Assembly (NCBI GenBank): GCA_934643145.1
Contig: CAKUBM010000007.1
Coordinates: 27,393 to 91,392 of the forward strand
DNA length: 64,000 nt
DNA from: an uncultured Collinsella sp.
GTDB taxonomy: Bacteria; Actinomycetota; Coriobacteriia; Coriobacteriales; Coriobacteriaceae
Reading direction: 5' to 3'
The notes under the pieces were generated by a model that made no database searches, was not told the origin of the DNA, and worked only from the letters and a program-made list of their open reading frames with translations. Below are positions 1 through 9,121 of the stretch, piece after piece. The position numbers and the translations under genes are program-made. Positions within the stretch are counted from its first letter, which is position 1. The number at the start of each line of letters is the position of its first letter.

Positions 1-60
1 GCGGCGGCGCGTCTGACCGAACGAGTCCCCATACCCTCGTTCGGTCAGACGCGCCGCCGC
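1..60. repeat. Perfect long inverted repeat upstream of hisS
   Basis: Positions 1-25 and 36-60 are perfect reverse complements (25 bp) around a 10-base loop. No T-run follows, so it is not a classical terminator on the plus strand. It could be a cruciform-forming repeat or the 3' end of an unseen upstream gene. The window edge cuts off further context. Confidence 0.85.
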
Positions 61-125
61 GTTGCTGCTTTGTGCCGTATAATGTCCACTACCTATGACG
101 CGATACAAAAGAAAGGTGTTTGCCC

Positions 126-1439
126 ATGCAGGCACAGAAGGCGGAGGGAACCCGCGACCTTATCGGCGCCGAGATGCGCGCCTGGCAAAAGATGCAGCAG
201 ATTGCTGCCGGCGTGTTCGAGCCGTTTGGCTTTAAGCCCATCGAGACGCCCGCGATCGAGCAGGTGGACGTCTTTGTCCACGGCATCGGCCAGTCGACCG
301 ACGTCGTTCGCAAGGAGATGTTCCGCGTCTTTAGCGGCGCCAACCTGGAGCGCGTCTTTACCGAGGGCACCGACACCAAGCTCAAGCCCAAGCAGCGCCT
401 GGCACTTCGCCCCGAGGGCACGGCTGGTGTGGTGCGCGCCGTCGTGGAGAACAATCTGGTGCCCCAGGGCTCCACGCCGTTTAAGGCGTACTACGCCGAG
501 GCCATGTTCCGCGGCGAGCGTCCCCAGAAAGGCCGCCTGCGCCAGTTCCATCAGGTGGGCATCGAGTGGCTCGGCGCTCCCGATCCGGCGGCAGACGCCG
601 AGTGCATCATCATGCTCATGGAGTTCTACAAGCGCCTGGGCTTCGACCTTTCCAAGCTCCGTCTGCTCATTAACTCGATGGGCGACGCTCAGTGCCGTCC
701 GGCTTACCGCGAGCAGGTCAAGCAGTTTATCCTCGATCACGCCGACGAGATGTGCGACGAGTGCCGCGAGCGCGCCGAGCTCAACCCGCTGCGTGCCTTC
801 GACTGCAAGAACGACCACTGCCGCGAGATCATGGCCGACGCGCCGCTGATGGGCGACAACCTGTGCGACGAGTGCCGCGAGCACTACGAGCAGGTCAAGC
901 GCTATCTGGATGCCGCCGGTATCGAGTATGTTGAGGATCCCACCCTGGTGCGTGGTCTGGACTACTACACCCGCACCGTCTTTGAGGTCGAGGCTCCCGG
1001 TGCCGGCGTCGGCTCCATCGGTGGCGGCGGCCGCTACGACGGCCTGGTCGAGCTCGAGGGTGGCAAGCCCACGGCGGGCGTCGGCTTTGCCGTCGGTTTT
1101 GAGCGCGCCCTGCTGGCCCTGCAGGCCTTTGGCAGCGATTTGGGTGCCGATGAGGCCCCGTGCGTCTATGTCGCCAACGCCGGCAAGGAGCTGCGCCAGA
1201 ACGTCTTTGCCATTACGCAGGAGCTTCGCGCCGCAGGCATCGTGACCGAGGCCGACTATCAGGGCCGTTCGCTCAAGGCCCAGTTTAAGCAGGCCGATAA
1301 GGTGGGTGCCAAGCTCATCCTGGTCTTGGGCGGCGACGAGCTTGCCGCCGGCAAGGTCAAGGTGCGCGACATGGAGAGCCATGAAGAGGTCCTTGCCGAT
1401 CTGGCCAACGTCGTCGAGGCAGTTCGCGAGCGCCTGTAG
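126..1439 (+). CDS. hisS: Histidyl-tRNA synthetase
   Basis: Charges tRNA-His with histidine in the cytosol. This is a class II synthetase of normal length (437 aa). Motif 2 appears in LALRPEGTAGVVRA, the HisRS-specific signature in LVRGLDYYTRTVFEV, and motif 3 in GVGFAVGFER; a C-terminal anticodon-binding domain follows. I chose the ATG at 126, which lies 8 bases after AGAAAGG; a TTG two codons earlier is possible. A hairpin terminator follows, and the gene appears monocistronic. Confidence 0.97.
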   Translation: MQAQKAEGTRDLIGAEMRAWQKMQQIAAGVFEPFGFKPIETPAIEQVDVFVHGIGQSTDVVRKEMFRVFSGANLERVFTEGTDTKLKPKQRLALRPEGTAGVVRAVVENNLVPQGSTPFKAYYAEAMFRGERPQKGRLRQFHQVGIEWLGAPDPAADAECIIMLMEFYKRLGFDLSKLRLLINSMGDAQCRPAYREQVKQFILDHADEMCDECRERAELNPLRAFDCKNDHCREIMADAPLMGDNLCDECREHYEQVKRYLDAAGIEYVEDPTLVRGLDYYTRTVFEVEAPGAGVGSIGGGGRYDGLVELEGGKPTAGVGFAVGFERALLALQAFGSDLGADEAPCVYVANAGKELRQNVFAITQELRAAGIVTEADYQGRSLKAQFKQADKVGAKLILVLGGDELAAGKVKVRDMESHEEVLADLANVVEAVRERL

Positions 1440-1496
1440 CGCATCTTTTTGAGCTGCGGACCCGCTTGAGTGTCTCGTCCATTGCGAGCGATTGTT

Positions 1497-1536
1497 ACGG
1501 GGGTGTTTCGCATTTATGCGGAATGCCCCCGTTTGT
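1497..1536 (+). terminator. Terminator-like hairpin after hisS
   Basis: An imperfect 17-bp stem (ACGGGGG...CCCCCGT with G-U pairs) has a very short loop and is followed by TTTGTG. It fits the 3' end of hisS. Confidence 0.6.
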
Positions 1537-1590
1537 GTATGCCGTCCACCGAGAAATACGACCATTTAGAGCAAAAACCCTTGCAATGCA

Positions 1591-1652
1591 GAAAATACTT
1601 TTGTGTGGTAAAGCGCAATCAGTGTCGAAAGTATTTCTCAAGCGCCTATAAT
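1591..1652 (+). promoter_or_regulatory. Probable ppc promoter with flanking inverted repeat
   Basis: A consensus -10 box TATAAT lies at 1647-1652. GAAAATACTTT at 1591-1601 and AAAGTATTTC at 1628-1637 form an inverted repeat over the -35 region, which could be an operator. No regulator is identified. Confidence 0.5.
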
Positions 1653-1696
1653 GAATACCGCATGTTACGTGCATAGAAGGAGGAATGGGAGGAAAC

Positions 1697-4510
1697 GTGG
1701 CTGAGAACCTAAGCAACCAGTCTGTACCCGAAGCCGCGGCGCGCGTCGCTGCCGTGGTCAACCGCCTCGTTAACCGAATCGGCTCGAATGCCGAGTCCAG
1801 GGAGCGTCTCGCCGAGATCGAGATCCCTGAGGAGCTGCGCGACAATCTGGCGCTGTTCCTGCGCCTGGAGCGTCGTGTGCTTAGCGAGTATGATCCTGAG
1901 ATCGCGGACCTGTTCGACAAGATCCTGTCGGCCGAAATCGTGGCCAATGCCGGCAACCCCGGTACCCGCGCTGCCGACGAGGCCGTCGACGAGCAGGGCG
2001 TGCCCACCGCCGACGAGTCCACCGCCGTGGCATTCCGTGAGGTCGTCGATCTGATCGACAGCTTGCCGCTCGATAAGCAGCAGGTCATCGTTCGCGCCTT
2101 TACGAGCTTCTTCCACCTGGCAAACCTGTCGGAGGAGAACTACCGTGTGGCGCAGCTGCGCGAGCGCGAGGCCGGTGCGTCGACCGATACCGAGGTCGAT
2201 CCCGCCAACGAGCTCACCGTCGCTTATCACCAGCTGGTGAATGAGCTGGGCGTCGAGGGCGCCAACGAGCTGCTCGGCAAGCTTGAGTTCCATCCCGTCT
2301 TTACCGCGCATCCCACCGAGGCCCGTCGCAAGGCCGTCGAGGGCAAGATTCGCCGTATCTCCAACCTGCTGGAGGAGCGTCCGCGTCTGGGCGGCTCCGA
2401 CCTGGTGGAGAACGAGCGCCATATGCTGCAGGAGATCGACGCCCTGGTGCGTACGAGCCCCATCGCGCTCAAGAAGCCCACGCCGGTCGAGGAAGCCGAT
2501 ACCATCATCGACATCTTCGATAACACGCTGTTCGACGTCATCCCCGTTATCTATCGTCGCTTTGACGACTGGGTGCTGGGCGACAAGGCCGGCACCGTGC
2601 CGCCGCTGTGCCCGGCGTTCTTCCATCCCGGCAGCTGGATCGGTTCCGACCGCGACGGTAACCCCAACGTCACCGCCAAGGTGAGCCGTGAGGTCGCCGC
2701 CAAGTACTTCACCCACATGGTGCTCAAGCTCGAGGACAAGTGCCGCCGCATCGGCCGCAACCTCACGCTCGAGGCCACCTACAGCAAGCCGTCTGCCGAG
2801 CTCATCAACCTGTGGAACCATCAGGTCGAGATGAGCACCCAGTACACTGCACGTGCTGAGCTGATCTCCGAGCACGAGCCGCATCGCGCCGTCATGCTCG
2901 TCATGGCCGACCGTCTGAACGCCACCGTGCGCCGTATCACCGACACCATGTACCACAGCGCCGATGAGTTCCTGGAGGACCTGCGCGTCGTCCAGCGCTC
3001 GCTGGCCGCCTGCGGTGCCGTCCGTGCTGCCTACGGCCCGGTCCAGACCATCATCTGGCAGGTCGAGTCCTTCGGCTTCCATATGGTCGAGATGGAGTTC
3101 CGTCAGCACTCCGTGGTGCACGCCCGCGCCCTCAAGGATATCCACGAGAACGGTATCCATGGCGACCTGCAGCTCATGACGCGCGAGGTCATCGATACCT
3201 TCCGCGCTATCGGCTCCATCCAAAAGCGCTACGGCAAGAAGATGGCGCACCGCTACATCATCTCGTTCACCAAGAGTGCCCAGCATGTGGCCGACGTCTT
3301 CGAGCTTGCCCACCTGTCCTTCGCACACGAGGAGGATGTCCCCGAGCTCGACGTGATCCCGCTGTTTGAGCAGCTCGAGGACCTCGAGGGCTGCGTCGAC
3401 GTGCTCGACCAGATGCTTACGCTGCCCGTGGTGCAGAAGCGCCTTGCCCAGACCAACCGCCGCATGGAGGTCATGCTGGGCTATTCCGACTCCTCCAAGG
3501 ATGCCGGTCCTACCACGGCCATGCTCGCTCTGCACTCCGCGCAGGAGCGCATTGCCAAGTGGGCCGAGAAGAACGATATCGACCTGGTGCTCATGCACGG
3601 TCGCGGCGGTGCCGTGGGCCGTGGCGGCGGCCCGGCCAACAAGGCCGTGCTGGCGCAGCCCAAGGGTTCGGTCAACTGCTTCTTTAAGCTCACCGAGCAG
3701 GGCGAGGTCATCTTTGCCCGTTACGGCAACCGCACGCTGGCTCAGCGCCATGTTGAGTCCGTTGCCGCCGCAACGCTTTTGCAGTCGGCCCCGAGTGTCG
3801 AGAAGACCAACACCGAGACCACGCAGAAGTTCTGGGATATGGCCGAGAAGCTCAATGCCGCAAGCCACGAGCGCTATCTGGACCTGCTGAACACCGAGGA
3901 CTTTACACCGTGGTTCTCGACCGTGACGCCGCTGACCGAGGTCGGTCTGCTGCCGATCGGCTCGCGTCCCGCCAAGCGCGGTTTGGGTGCCAAGTCGCTC
4001 GACGACCTGCGTACCATTCCGTGGATCTTCAGCTGGAGCCAGGCGCGCATCAATCTGGCCGCCTGGTACGGCCTGGGTACCGCCTGCGAGCAGTTTGGCG
4101 ATCTGGACCAGCTTAAGGCTGCCTACCAGGAGTGGCCGTTCTTCCGCACCTTTATCGACAACATCGAGATGTCGATCGCCAAGACCGACCAGCGCATCGC
4201 CAAGATGTATCTGCACCTGGGCGATCGCCAGGATCTGTCCGAGAAGGTCTTTACCGAGATGCAGCTCACCCGTAAGTGGGTCCTTGCCATCGTCGGTGAT
4301 GAATGGCCGCTGCAGCGTCGTCGCGTGCTCGGCTGCGCCGTCCGCGTGCGTAACCCCTATGTCGATGCTCTATCCATCGCCCAGGTCCGCGCCCTTCGCG
4401 AGGTGCGTATGAACCAGGACGAGATGGCGGAGGAGAAGAAGGCCGAGTACATGAGCCTGATTCTTTCGACTGTGACCGGCGTCTCGGCAGGATTGCAGAA
4501 CACGGGGTAA
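1697..4510 (+). CDS. ppc: Phosphoenolpyruvate carboxylase
   Basis: Converts PEP and bicarbonate to oxaloacetate, the anaplerotic entry to aspartate and the reductive TCA branch. About 937 aa, the full bacterial length. Family signatures are present: the catalytic-His motif TAHPTEARRK, GSDRDGNPNVT, GYSDSSKDAG, the glycine loop HGRGGAVGRGGGP, and the conserved C-terminal QNTG. A GTG at 1697 sits 4-5 bases after GGGAGG. The ATG at 1685 is in frame but only 1 base from the stronger AAGGAGG, so I prefer 1697; the difference is 4 residues. The gene stands alone. Confidence 0.97.
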   Translation: MAENLSNQSVPEAAARVAAVVNRLVNRIGSNAESRERLAEIEIPEELRDNLALFLRLERRVLSEYDPEIADLFDKILSAEIVANAGNPGTRAADEAVDEQGVPTADESTAVAFREVVDLIDSLPLDKQQVIVRAFTSFFHLANLSEENYRVAQLREREAGASTDTEVDPANELTVAYHQLVNELGVEGANELLGKLEFHPVFTAHPTEARRKAVEGKIRRISNLLEERPRLGGSDLVENERHMLQEIDALVRTSPIALKKPTPVEEADTIIDIFDNTLFDVIPVIYRRFDDWVLGDKAGTVPPLCPAFFHPGSWIGSDRDGNPNVTAKVSREVAAKYFTHMVLKLEDKCRRIGRNLTLEATYSKPSAELINLWNHQVEMSTQYTARAELISEHEPHRAVMLVMADRLNATVRRITDTMYHSADEFLEDLRVVQRSLAACGAVRAAYGPVQTIIWQVESFGFHMVEMEFRQHSVVHARALKDIHENGIHGDLQLMTREVIDTFRAIGSIQKRYGKKMAHRYIISFTKSAQHVADVFELAHLSFAHEEDVPELDVIPLFEQLEDLEGCVDVLDQMLTLPVVQKRLAQTNRRMEVMLGYSDSSKDAGPTTAMLALHSAQERIAKWAEKNDIDLVLMHGRGGAVGRGGGPANKAVLAQPKGSVNCFFKLTEQGEVIFARYGNRTLAQRHVESVAAATLLQSAPSVEKTNTETTQKFWDMAEKLNAASHERYLDLLNTEDFTPWFSTVTPLTEVGLLPIGSRPAKRGLGAKSLDDLRTIPWIFSWSQARINLAAWYGLGTACEQFGDLDQLKAAYQEWPFFRTFIDNIEMSIAKTDQRIAKMYLHLGDRQDLSEKVFTEMQLTRKWVLAIVGDEWPLQRRRVLGCAVRVRNPYVDALSIAQVRALREVRMNQDEMAEEKKAEYMSLILSTVTGVSAGLQNTG

Positions 4511-4531
4511 TCGATAGCCCTGTAGTCGTCC

Positions 4532-4658
4532 GGGCCCGCCATCAGTTTACTTATAGGCACGTCCTCGGACATGCAAGAAGCCCTCGCTGCGCACTTCGTG
4601 CGGCGAGGGCTTCTTGCGTCCTGCGGAGTGTGCCTATAAGTAAACTGATGGCGGGCCC
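4532..4658. repeat. 127-bp double-hairpin repeat, copy A
   Basis: The outer arms 4532-4560 and 4630-4658 are perfect 29-bp complements. Inside, GTCCTCGGACAT and GTCCTGCGGAGT flank a second perfect hairpin, from GCAAGAAG to CTTCTTGC, with CGCAC-TTC-GTGCG at its tip. Copy B at 7346-7472 has the same length and core but unrelated outer arms. It lies after ppc and may also terminate transcription. Confidence 0.9.
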
Positions 4659-4710
4659 TGCGATGTCCGGTCTTCAGCGGATTGGCCGCTGGGTGAGGGT
4701 GGTGCTTGGG

Positions 4711-4950
4711 GCGACGTGCAAAAAACGGAGTTTTCAGCAGCCAAAGATTGATGCATAAGGCCATAGCCGGCTTTCGCTGCCTTTGTTGATGCTTTTGCAC
4801 GACAATTGGGCCTTGGCGATGTTCATATATAGCTGGTTTCTCGCCGCATGCTATCCAGATGGGACGAGTCATGAGGACTATCTACCTTTTGAAAGACTTT
4901 TGACACCAAAATCTAATCTCGCGATGCTGAATACTCGCAAAAATGCACGC
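4711..4950. repeat. Possible MITE-like element with terminal inverted repeats
   Basis: A motif of about 27 bp (GTGCAAAAAACGGAGTTTTCAG at the left, GCTGAATACTCGCAAAAATG at the right) sits in inverted orientation at both ends of a 240-bp segment. Closer matches bound 24965-25162. No coding potential is seen inside. The left end is diverged, so the call is tentative. The rest of 4659-5262 holds no gene, only the two larA leader features below. Confidence 0.45.
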
Positions 4951-4989
4951 TCCGGAGGGTGCTACCCTGTTACGGCTAGAAATCTATGC

Positions 4990-5030
4990 GCCATTTTATG
5001 CAATTAATTAACGCATTTATGCAAAATGGC
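4990..5030. promoter_or_regulatory. AT-rich palindrome upstream of larA
   Basis: GCCATTTT at the left and AAAATGGC at the right, with inner ATGCA/TGCA, form an imperfect 41-bp palindrome over an AT-rich core. It is a plausible operator for larA. The binding protein is unknown. Confidence 0.4.
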
Positions 5031-5082
5031 TTACGTGCGTACGTCTCGGGGTAGATGTTTGCCTCGGCGCTGCGTAAGTCAT

Positions 5083-5144
5083 CCTGTCTGTAGTGTCTTT
5101 GACAGGCGGCCGCGGTCCCGTTTGGGATCGCTGCCGTTTTGTTG
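5083..5144 (+). promoter_or_regulatory. Candidate attenuator in the larA leader
   Basis: CCTGTC (5083-5088) can pair with GACAGG (5101-5106). GACAGG overlaps the 5' side of a terminator-like hairpin (GGCCGCGGTCC with GGATCGCTGCC, one mismatch) followed by GTTTTGTTG. The two structures compete for the same bases about 120 bases before the larA start. Alternatively, this is simply the terminator of an unannotated small transcript. Confidence 0.4.
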
Positions 5145-5262
5145 TGGGTCAAATATGAACGTTGTGTTAATGAGTCGGTGGACGGTGGTGTTTTTCGGTG
5201 AGCGGCGTATCCTTCCAACGGTTTATCTAGTGTGTCAGTTGAAAGGAAGAGGGCGCTCGTCA

Positions 5263-6540
5263 TTGTTTGAATGTGAACTGCCGTTTGACCACAAGACGTT
5301 GCATCTGGAGCTCGAGGATAAGAACTTCGCGGGTGTGATGGAAGGTCATCAAAACGAGTTTAAGACTACGAAATCACAGGAAGAGCTGGTAGAGGAGTCG
5401 CTTGCCAACCCTTATGGCTCGCCTTCGCTCGAGGAGCTTTGTGCTGGCAAGAAGGATATCGTCATCATTAGCTCCGATCATACGCGTCCCGTTCCCTCGC
5501 GTGTGACGATGCCTATTCTGCTGCATCACATCCACTCCGCTGCGCCTGAGGCGCGCGTTCGCATTCTGGTTGCTACGGGTATGCATCGTCCGTCGACGCA
5601 CGAGGAGCTCGTCAACAAGTACGGCGAAGAGATCGTTGCCAACGAGGAAATCGTTATGCACGTCGCGACTGACGACAGCATGATGAAAAAGATCGGCACC
5701 CTGCCTTCTGGTGGCGAGTGCATCATCAACAAGATTGCTGCCGATTGCGATCTGCTGCTTGCCGAGGGCTTTATTGAGCCGCACTTCTTTGCCGGTTTCT
5801 CTGGCAGCCGCAAGTCCGTGCTGCCTGGCATCGCCAGCTACAAGACCATCATGTACAACCACAACGGTCAGTTTGTGAATGATTCCCACTCGCGTGCCGG
5901 CAACCTGTGCCACAACCACGTGAGCGAGGACATGTTTGCTGCCGCCGAGATGGCTCACCTTGCCTTTGTGCTTAACGTGGTGCTCAACGGCAAGCACGAG
6001 GTCATTGCCTCCTTTGCCGGCGACATCCACAAGGCGCATGAGGCTGGCTGCGAGTTCGTGAAGAGCCTTGCCGGCGTTGAGCCCGTCGAGTGCGAGATTG
6101 CCATCACCACCAACGGCGGCTACCCGCTCGACCAGAACATCTACCAGGCCGTGAAGGGCATGTGCTCTGCCGAGGCCACGCTTCCCGAGGGCGGTGTGAT
6201 CATCGACGTCGCCGGTTGTGCCGACGGTCACGGTGGCGAGGGCTTCTATCACAACATCGCCGACAACGATCCGGCGGAGTTTGAGCGCGCCTGCATCGAC
6301 CGTCCCAAGGACGAGACCCTGCCCGACCAGTGGACGAGCCAGATCTTTGCCCGCATCCTGGCGCATCACCCTGTGATCATGGTTACCGACCTGTGCGATC
6401 ACCAGATGATCAAGGATATGCACATGACGCCGGTCAACACCCTCGATGAGGCGCTCAAGCTCGCCTTTGAGATGAAGGGTGCCGACGCCAAGGTTGCCGT
6501 CATTCCCGACGGCCTGGGCGTTGTCGTCGCTCAGCACTAG
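5263..6540 (+). CDS. larA: Nickel-pincer lactate racemase LarA
   Basis: Interconverts D- and L-lactate (or a related 2-hydroxyacid) with the nickel-pincer nucleotide cofactor. I chose a TTG start at 5263, about 11 bases after GGAAGAGG. This gives 425 aa and places the catalytic and cofactor residues at H108 (ATGMHRP), H174 (EPHFFAGFSGSRK), K184 and H200, exactly the numbering of Lactiplantibacillus LarA. The DHTRP motif is at 72-76. The upstream in-frame extension to 5026 has no family similarity. The gene is followed by a LarD-like channel, and larB and larC lie nearby. LarE, needed for cofactor sulfuration, is not in this window. Confidence 0.93.
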   Translation: MFECELPFDHKTLHLELEDKNFAGVMEGHQNEFKTTKSQEELVEESLANPYGSPSLEELCAGKKDIVIISSDHTRPVPSRVTMPILLHHIHSAAPEARVRILVATGMHRPSTHEELVNKYGEEIVANEEIVMHVATDDSMMKKIGTLPSGGECIINKIAADCDLLLAEGFIEPHFFAGFSGSRKSVLPGIASYKTIMYNHNGQFVNDSHSRAGNLCHNHVSEDMFAAAEMAHLAFVLNVVLNGKHEVIASFAGDIHKAHEAGCEFVKSLAGVEPVECEIAITTNGGYPLDQNIYQAVKGMCSAEATLPEGGVIIDVAGCADGHGGEGFYHNIADNDPAEFERACIDRPKDETLPDQWTSQIFARILAHHPVIMVTDLCDHQMIKDMHMTPVNTLDEALKLAFEMKGADAKVAVIPDGLGVVVAQH

Positions 6541-6589
6541 TACGCGGCCTAAACGAATCGTTTATAACCGACAAGAAAGATAAGGTTTT

Positions 6590-7321
6590 ATGCTTACCAA
6601 ACTCCTCTGCGAATTCGGCGCAACGGCCCTCATGATCATCTTTGGCGTGGGCGTGCACTGCGATACCGTGCTCAAGGGCACCAAGTATCAGGGCTCCGGC
6701 CACATGTTTGCCATCACCACCTGGTCTTTTGGCATCTCGGTCTGCCTGTTTGTCTTTGGCGGCGCCGTGTGCATGAACCCCGCCATGGTGCTTGCCCAGT
6801 GCATCGTAGGCCTGGTGCCGTGGAGCAGCTGCATCCCCTTCATGATTGCCGATATGCTCGGCGGCTTTGTGGGTGCCGTAATCGCTTGGCTTATGTATGC
6901 CGATGAGTTCAAGGCTTCCGAGGGCGTCGTCGACCCCATTGCCCAGCGCAACATCTTCTCGACCAACCCCACCACCGAGGGTACGAACTACGCCCGCAAC
7001 TTCTTCTGCGAGGCTATCTGCACCTTTGTGTTCATCAGCGCCATCCTTGCTGCCGCTAACCGCGCCGGCGAGAACGTTCTGATGCTCGCTATCTGCGTTG
7101 GCCTGATCGTTTGGGCTGTTGGCATGGGCATGGGCGGCATCACCGGCTTCGCCATGAACCAGGCTCGTGACCTTGGTCCTCGCATGGCCTATCAGGTGCT
7201 GCCGATTAAGAACAAGGCCGACAACAACTGGAAGTACGGCCTGCTTGTTCCTGGCATTGCGCCGTTTGTCGGTGCCGCTCTGGCTGCGCTGTTTGTGCAT
7301 GGTTTCTTGGGCATGTTCTAG
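6590..7321 (+). CDS. larD: Aquaglyceroporin, LarD-like lactate channel
   Basis: Six-helix membrane channel of the MIP family, 243 aa. It lies 49 bases after larA in the same orientation, as in the lar operon of lactobacilli, where LarD passes lactic acid. The first pore motif is intact within CMNPAMVLAQ. The second, normally NPARDxGPR, reads NQARDLGPR, so the pore proline is replaced by glutamine. The context supports lactate or glycerol passage; the substrate is inferred. The RBS GATAAGG precedes ATG 6590. Confidence 0.8.
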   Translation: MLTKLLCEFGATALMIIFGVGVHCDTVLKGTKYQGSGHMFAITTWSFGISVCLFVFGGAVCMNPAMVLAQCIVGLVPWSSCIPFMIADMLGGFVGAVIAWLMYADEFKASEGVVDPIAQRNIFSTNPTTEGTNYARNFFCEAICTFVFISAILAAANRAGENVLMLAICVGLIVWAVGMGMGGITGFAMNQARDLGPRMAYQVLPIKNKADNNWKYGLLVPGIAPFVGAALAALFVHGFLGMF

Positions 7322-7345
7322 TCCAAGACAATTGATAGAACGCCC

Positions 7346-7472
7346 GGGTCCGGCATAGGTTAACTTTCCGCCGCGTCCTCGGACATGCAAGAAGCTCCCG
7401 CTGCGCACTTCGTGCGGCGGGAGCTTCTTGCGTCCTGTGGAGTGCGGCGGAAAGTTAACCTATGCCGGACCC
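7346..7472. repeat. 127-bp double-hairpin repeat, copy B
   Basis: The outer arms 7346-7374 and 7444-7472 are perfect 29-bp complements but unrelated in sequence to those of copy A at 4532-4658. The core matches copy A almost base for base; where it differs in the inner stem (CCCTCGC versus CTCCCGC), the partner strand changes to match. It lies between the convergent larD and tetR genes. Positions 7473-7627 show nothing else. Confidence 0.9.
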
Positions 7473-7627
7473 TGCGGGAATCCAGTTGCGTTCGAACAAG
7501 CAACCAACATATATATCTGAATTTGGATGTGGTGGGCACTTTGTTGTTAGGCGCTTTGAGGTGCGAGTGACACTTTGGGATGCGTGGCGCCCTGGGTTGG
7601 GGCGATGCTTTGGGATGAGCTTCTTAC

Positions 7628-8167
7628 TTAGTTGAAGAGGGGTTTTATGGCTGATAGGTAGTCTTTGGCTACGTCCTCTTTTGGGGCTTGGAAGTTATGC
7701 CAGGCCCACCATTGGACTGTTCCTACGAAGCTTGAGGCTATGTGGTGTAGTAGGAAGCTTCGGTCCATGGTGGCGGCGGGGCCGTTTGGGTCGGTAGGAA
7801 CGGTTTCGGCTGCTCGTGACATGATGGTTTTGCGTAAGCAGTCGGCGAAGACGCGTGAGCCGGCTCCTGCTACCAGGGCTCGTACGCCTTGGCGACGCTC
7901 CCAGAGGTTGTTGAGGATGTGCTCGACTTGCACGAGCGGGTCGTCGAGGGGCGTGCCGTCATCGTCGAGGGCGTGGGCGCAGATGTCGCTCACGAGCTCG
8001 GCGAGTAGGTCGTCTTTGCTCTTGAAAAGGCCGTAGAACGTCGCGCGGCCCACGTTGGCACGCGCGATGATGTCGCCGACGGTGATCTTGCCGTAGTCTT
8101 CCTCGCGCAGGAGCTCGGAGAACGCCGCAACGATGGCAGCGCGGCTTTTTGCCTTGCGGGCATCCAT
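7628..8167 (-). CDS. TetR/AcrR family transcriptional regulator
   Basis: 179 aa. The N-terminal helix-turn-helix (about residues 10-55) contains ITVGDIIARANVGRATFYGL, typical of TetR proteins; the C-terminal ligand domain has no recognisable specificity. The ATG lies 2 bases after the larC stop, so it is translationally coupled to larB-larC and probably controls the lar genes. It occupies the place where the C-terminal half of LarC would normally be encoded. Confidence 0.88.
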   Translation of the reverse strand: MDARKAKSRAAIVAAFSELLREEDYGKITVGDIIARANVGRATFYGLFKSKDDLLAELVSDICAHALDDDGTPLDDPLVQVEHILNNLWERRQGVRALVAGAGSRVFADCLRKTIMSRAAETVPTDPNGPAATMDRSFLLHHIASSFVGTVQWWAWHNFQAPKEDVAKDYLSAIKPLFN

Positions 8168-8169
8168 GG

Positions 8170-9111
<942 letters not shown>

Positions 9112-9121
9112 GGAATGCTCC

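Noticed and set aside
93-1565. Long minus-strand open frame opposite hisS (490 codons)
   Set aside because: GC-rich codon bias leaves the complementary strand open. The frame has no recognisable domain or RBS, while the plus strand encodes an intact HisRS.
1709-4216. 835-codon minus-strand frame opposite ppc
   Set aside because: Shadow of ppc, low-complexity composition, no initiation signal.
5083-5144. Known NiCo riboswitch for larA
   Set aside because: I could not identify the conserved four-way junction; only a generic attenuator-like arrangement is visible.
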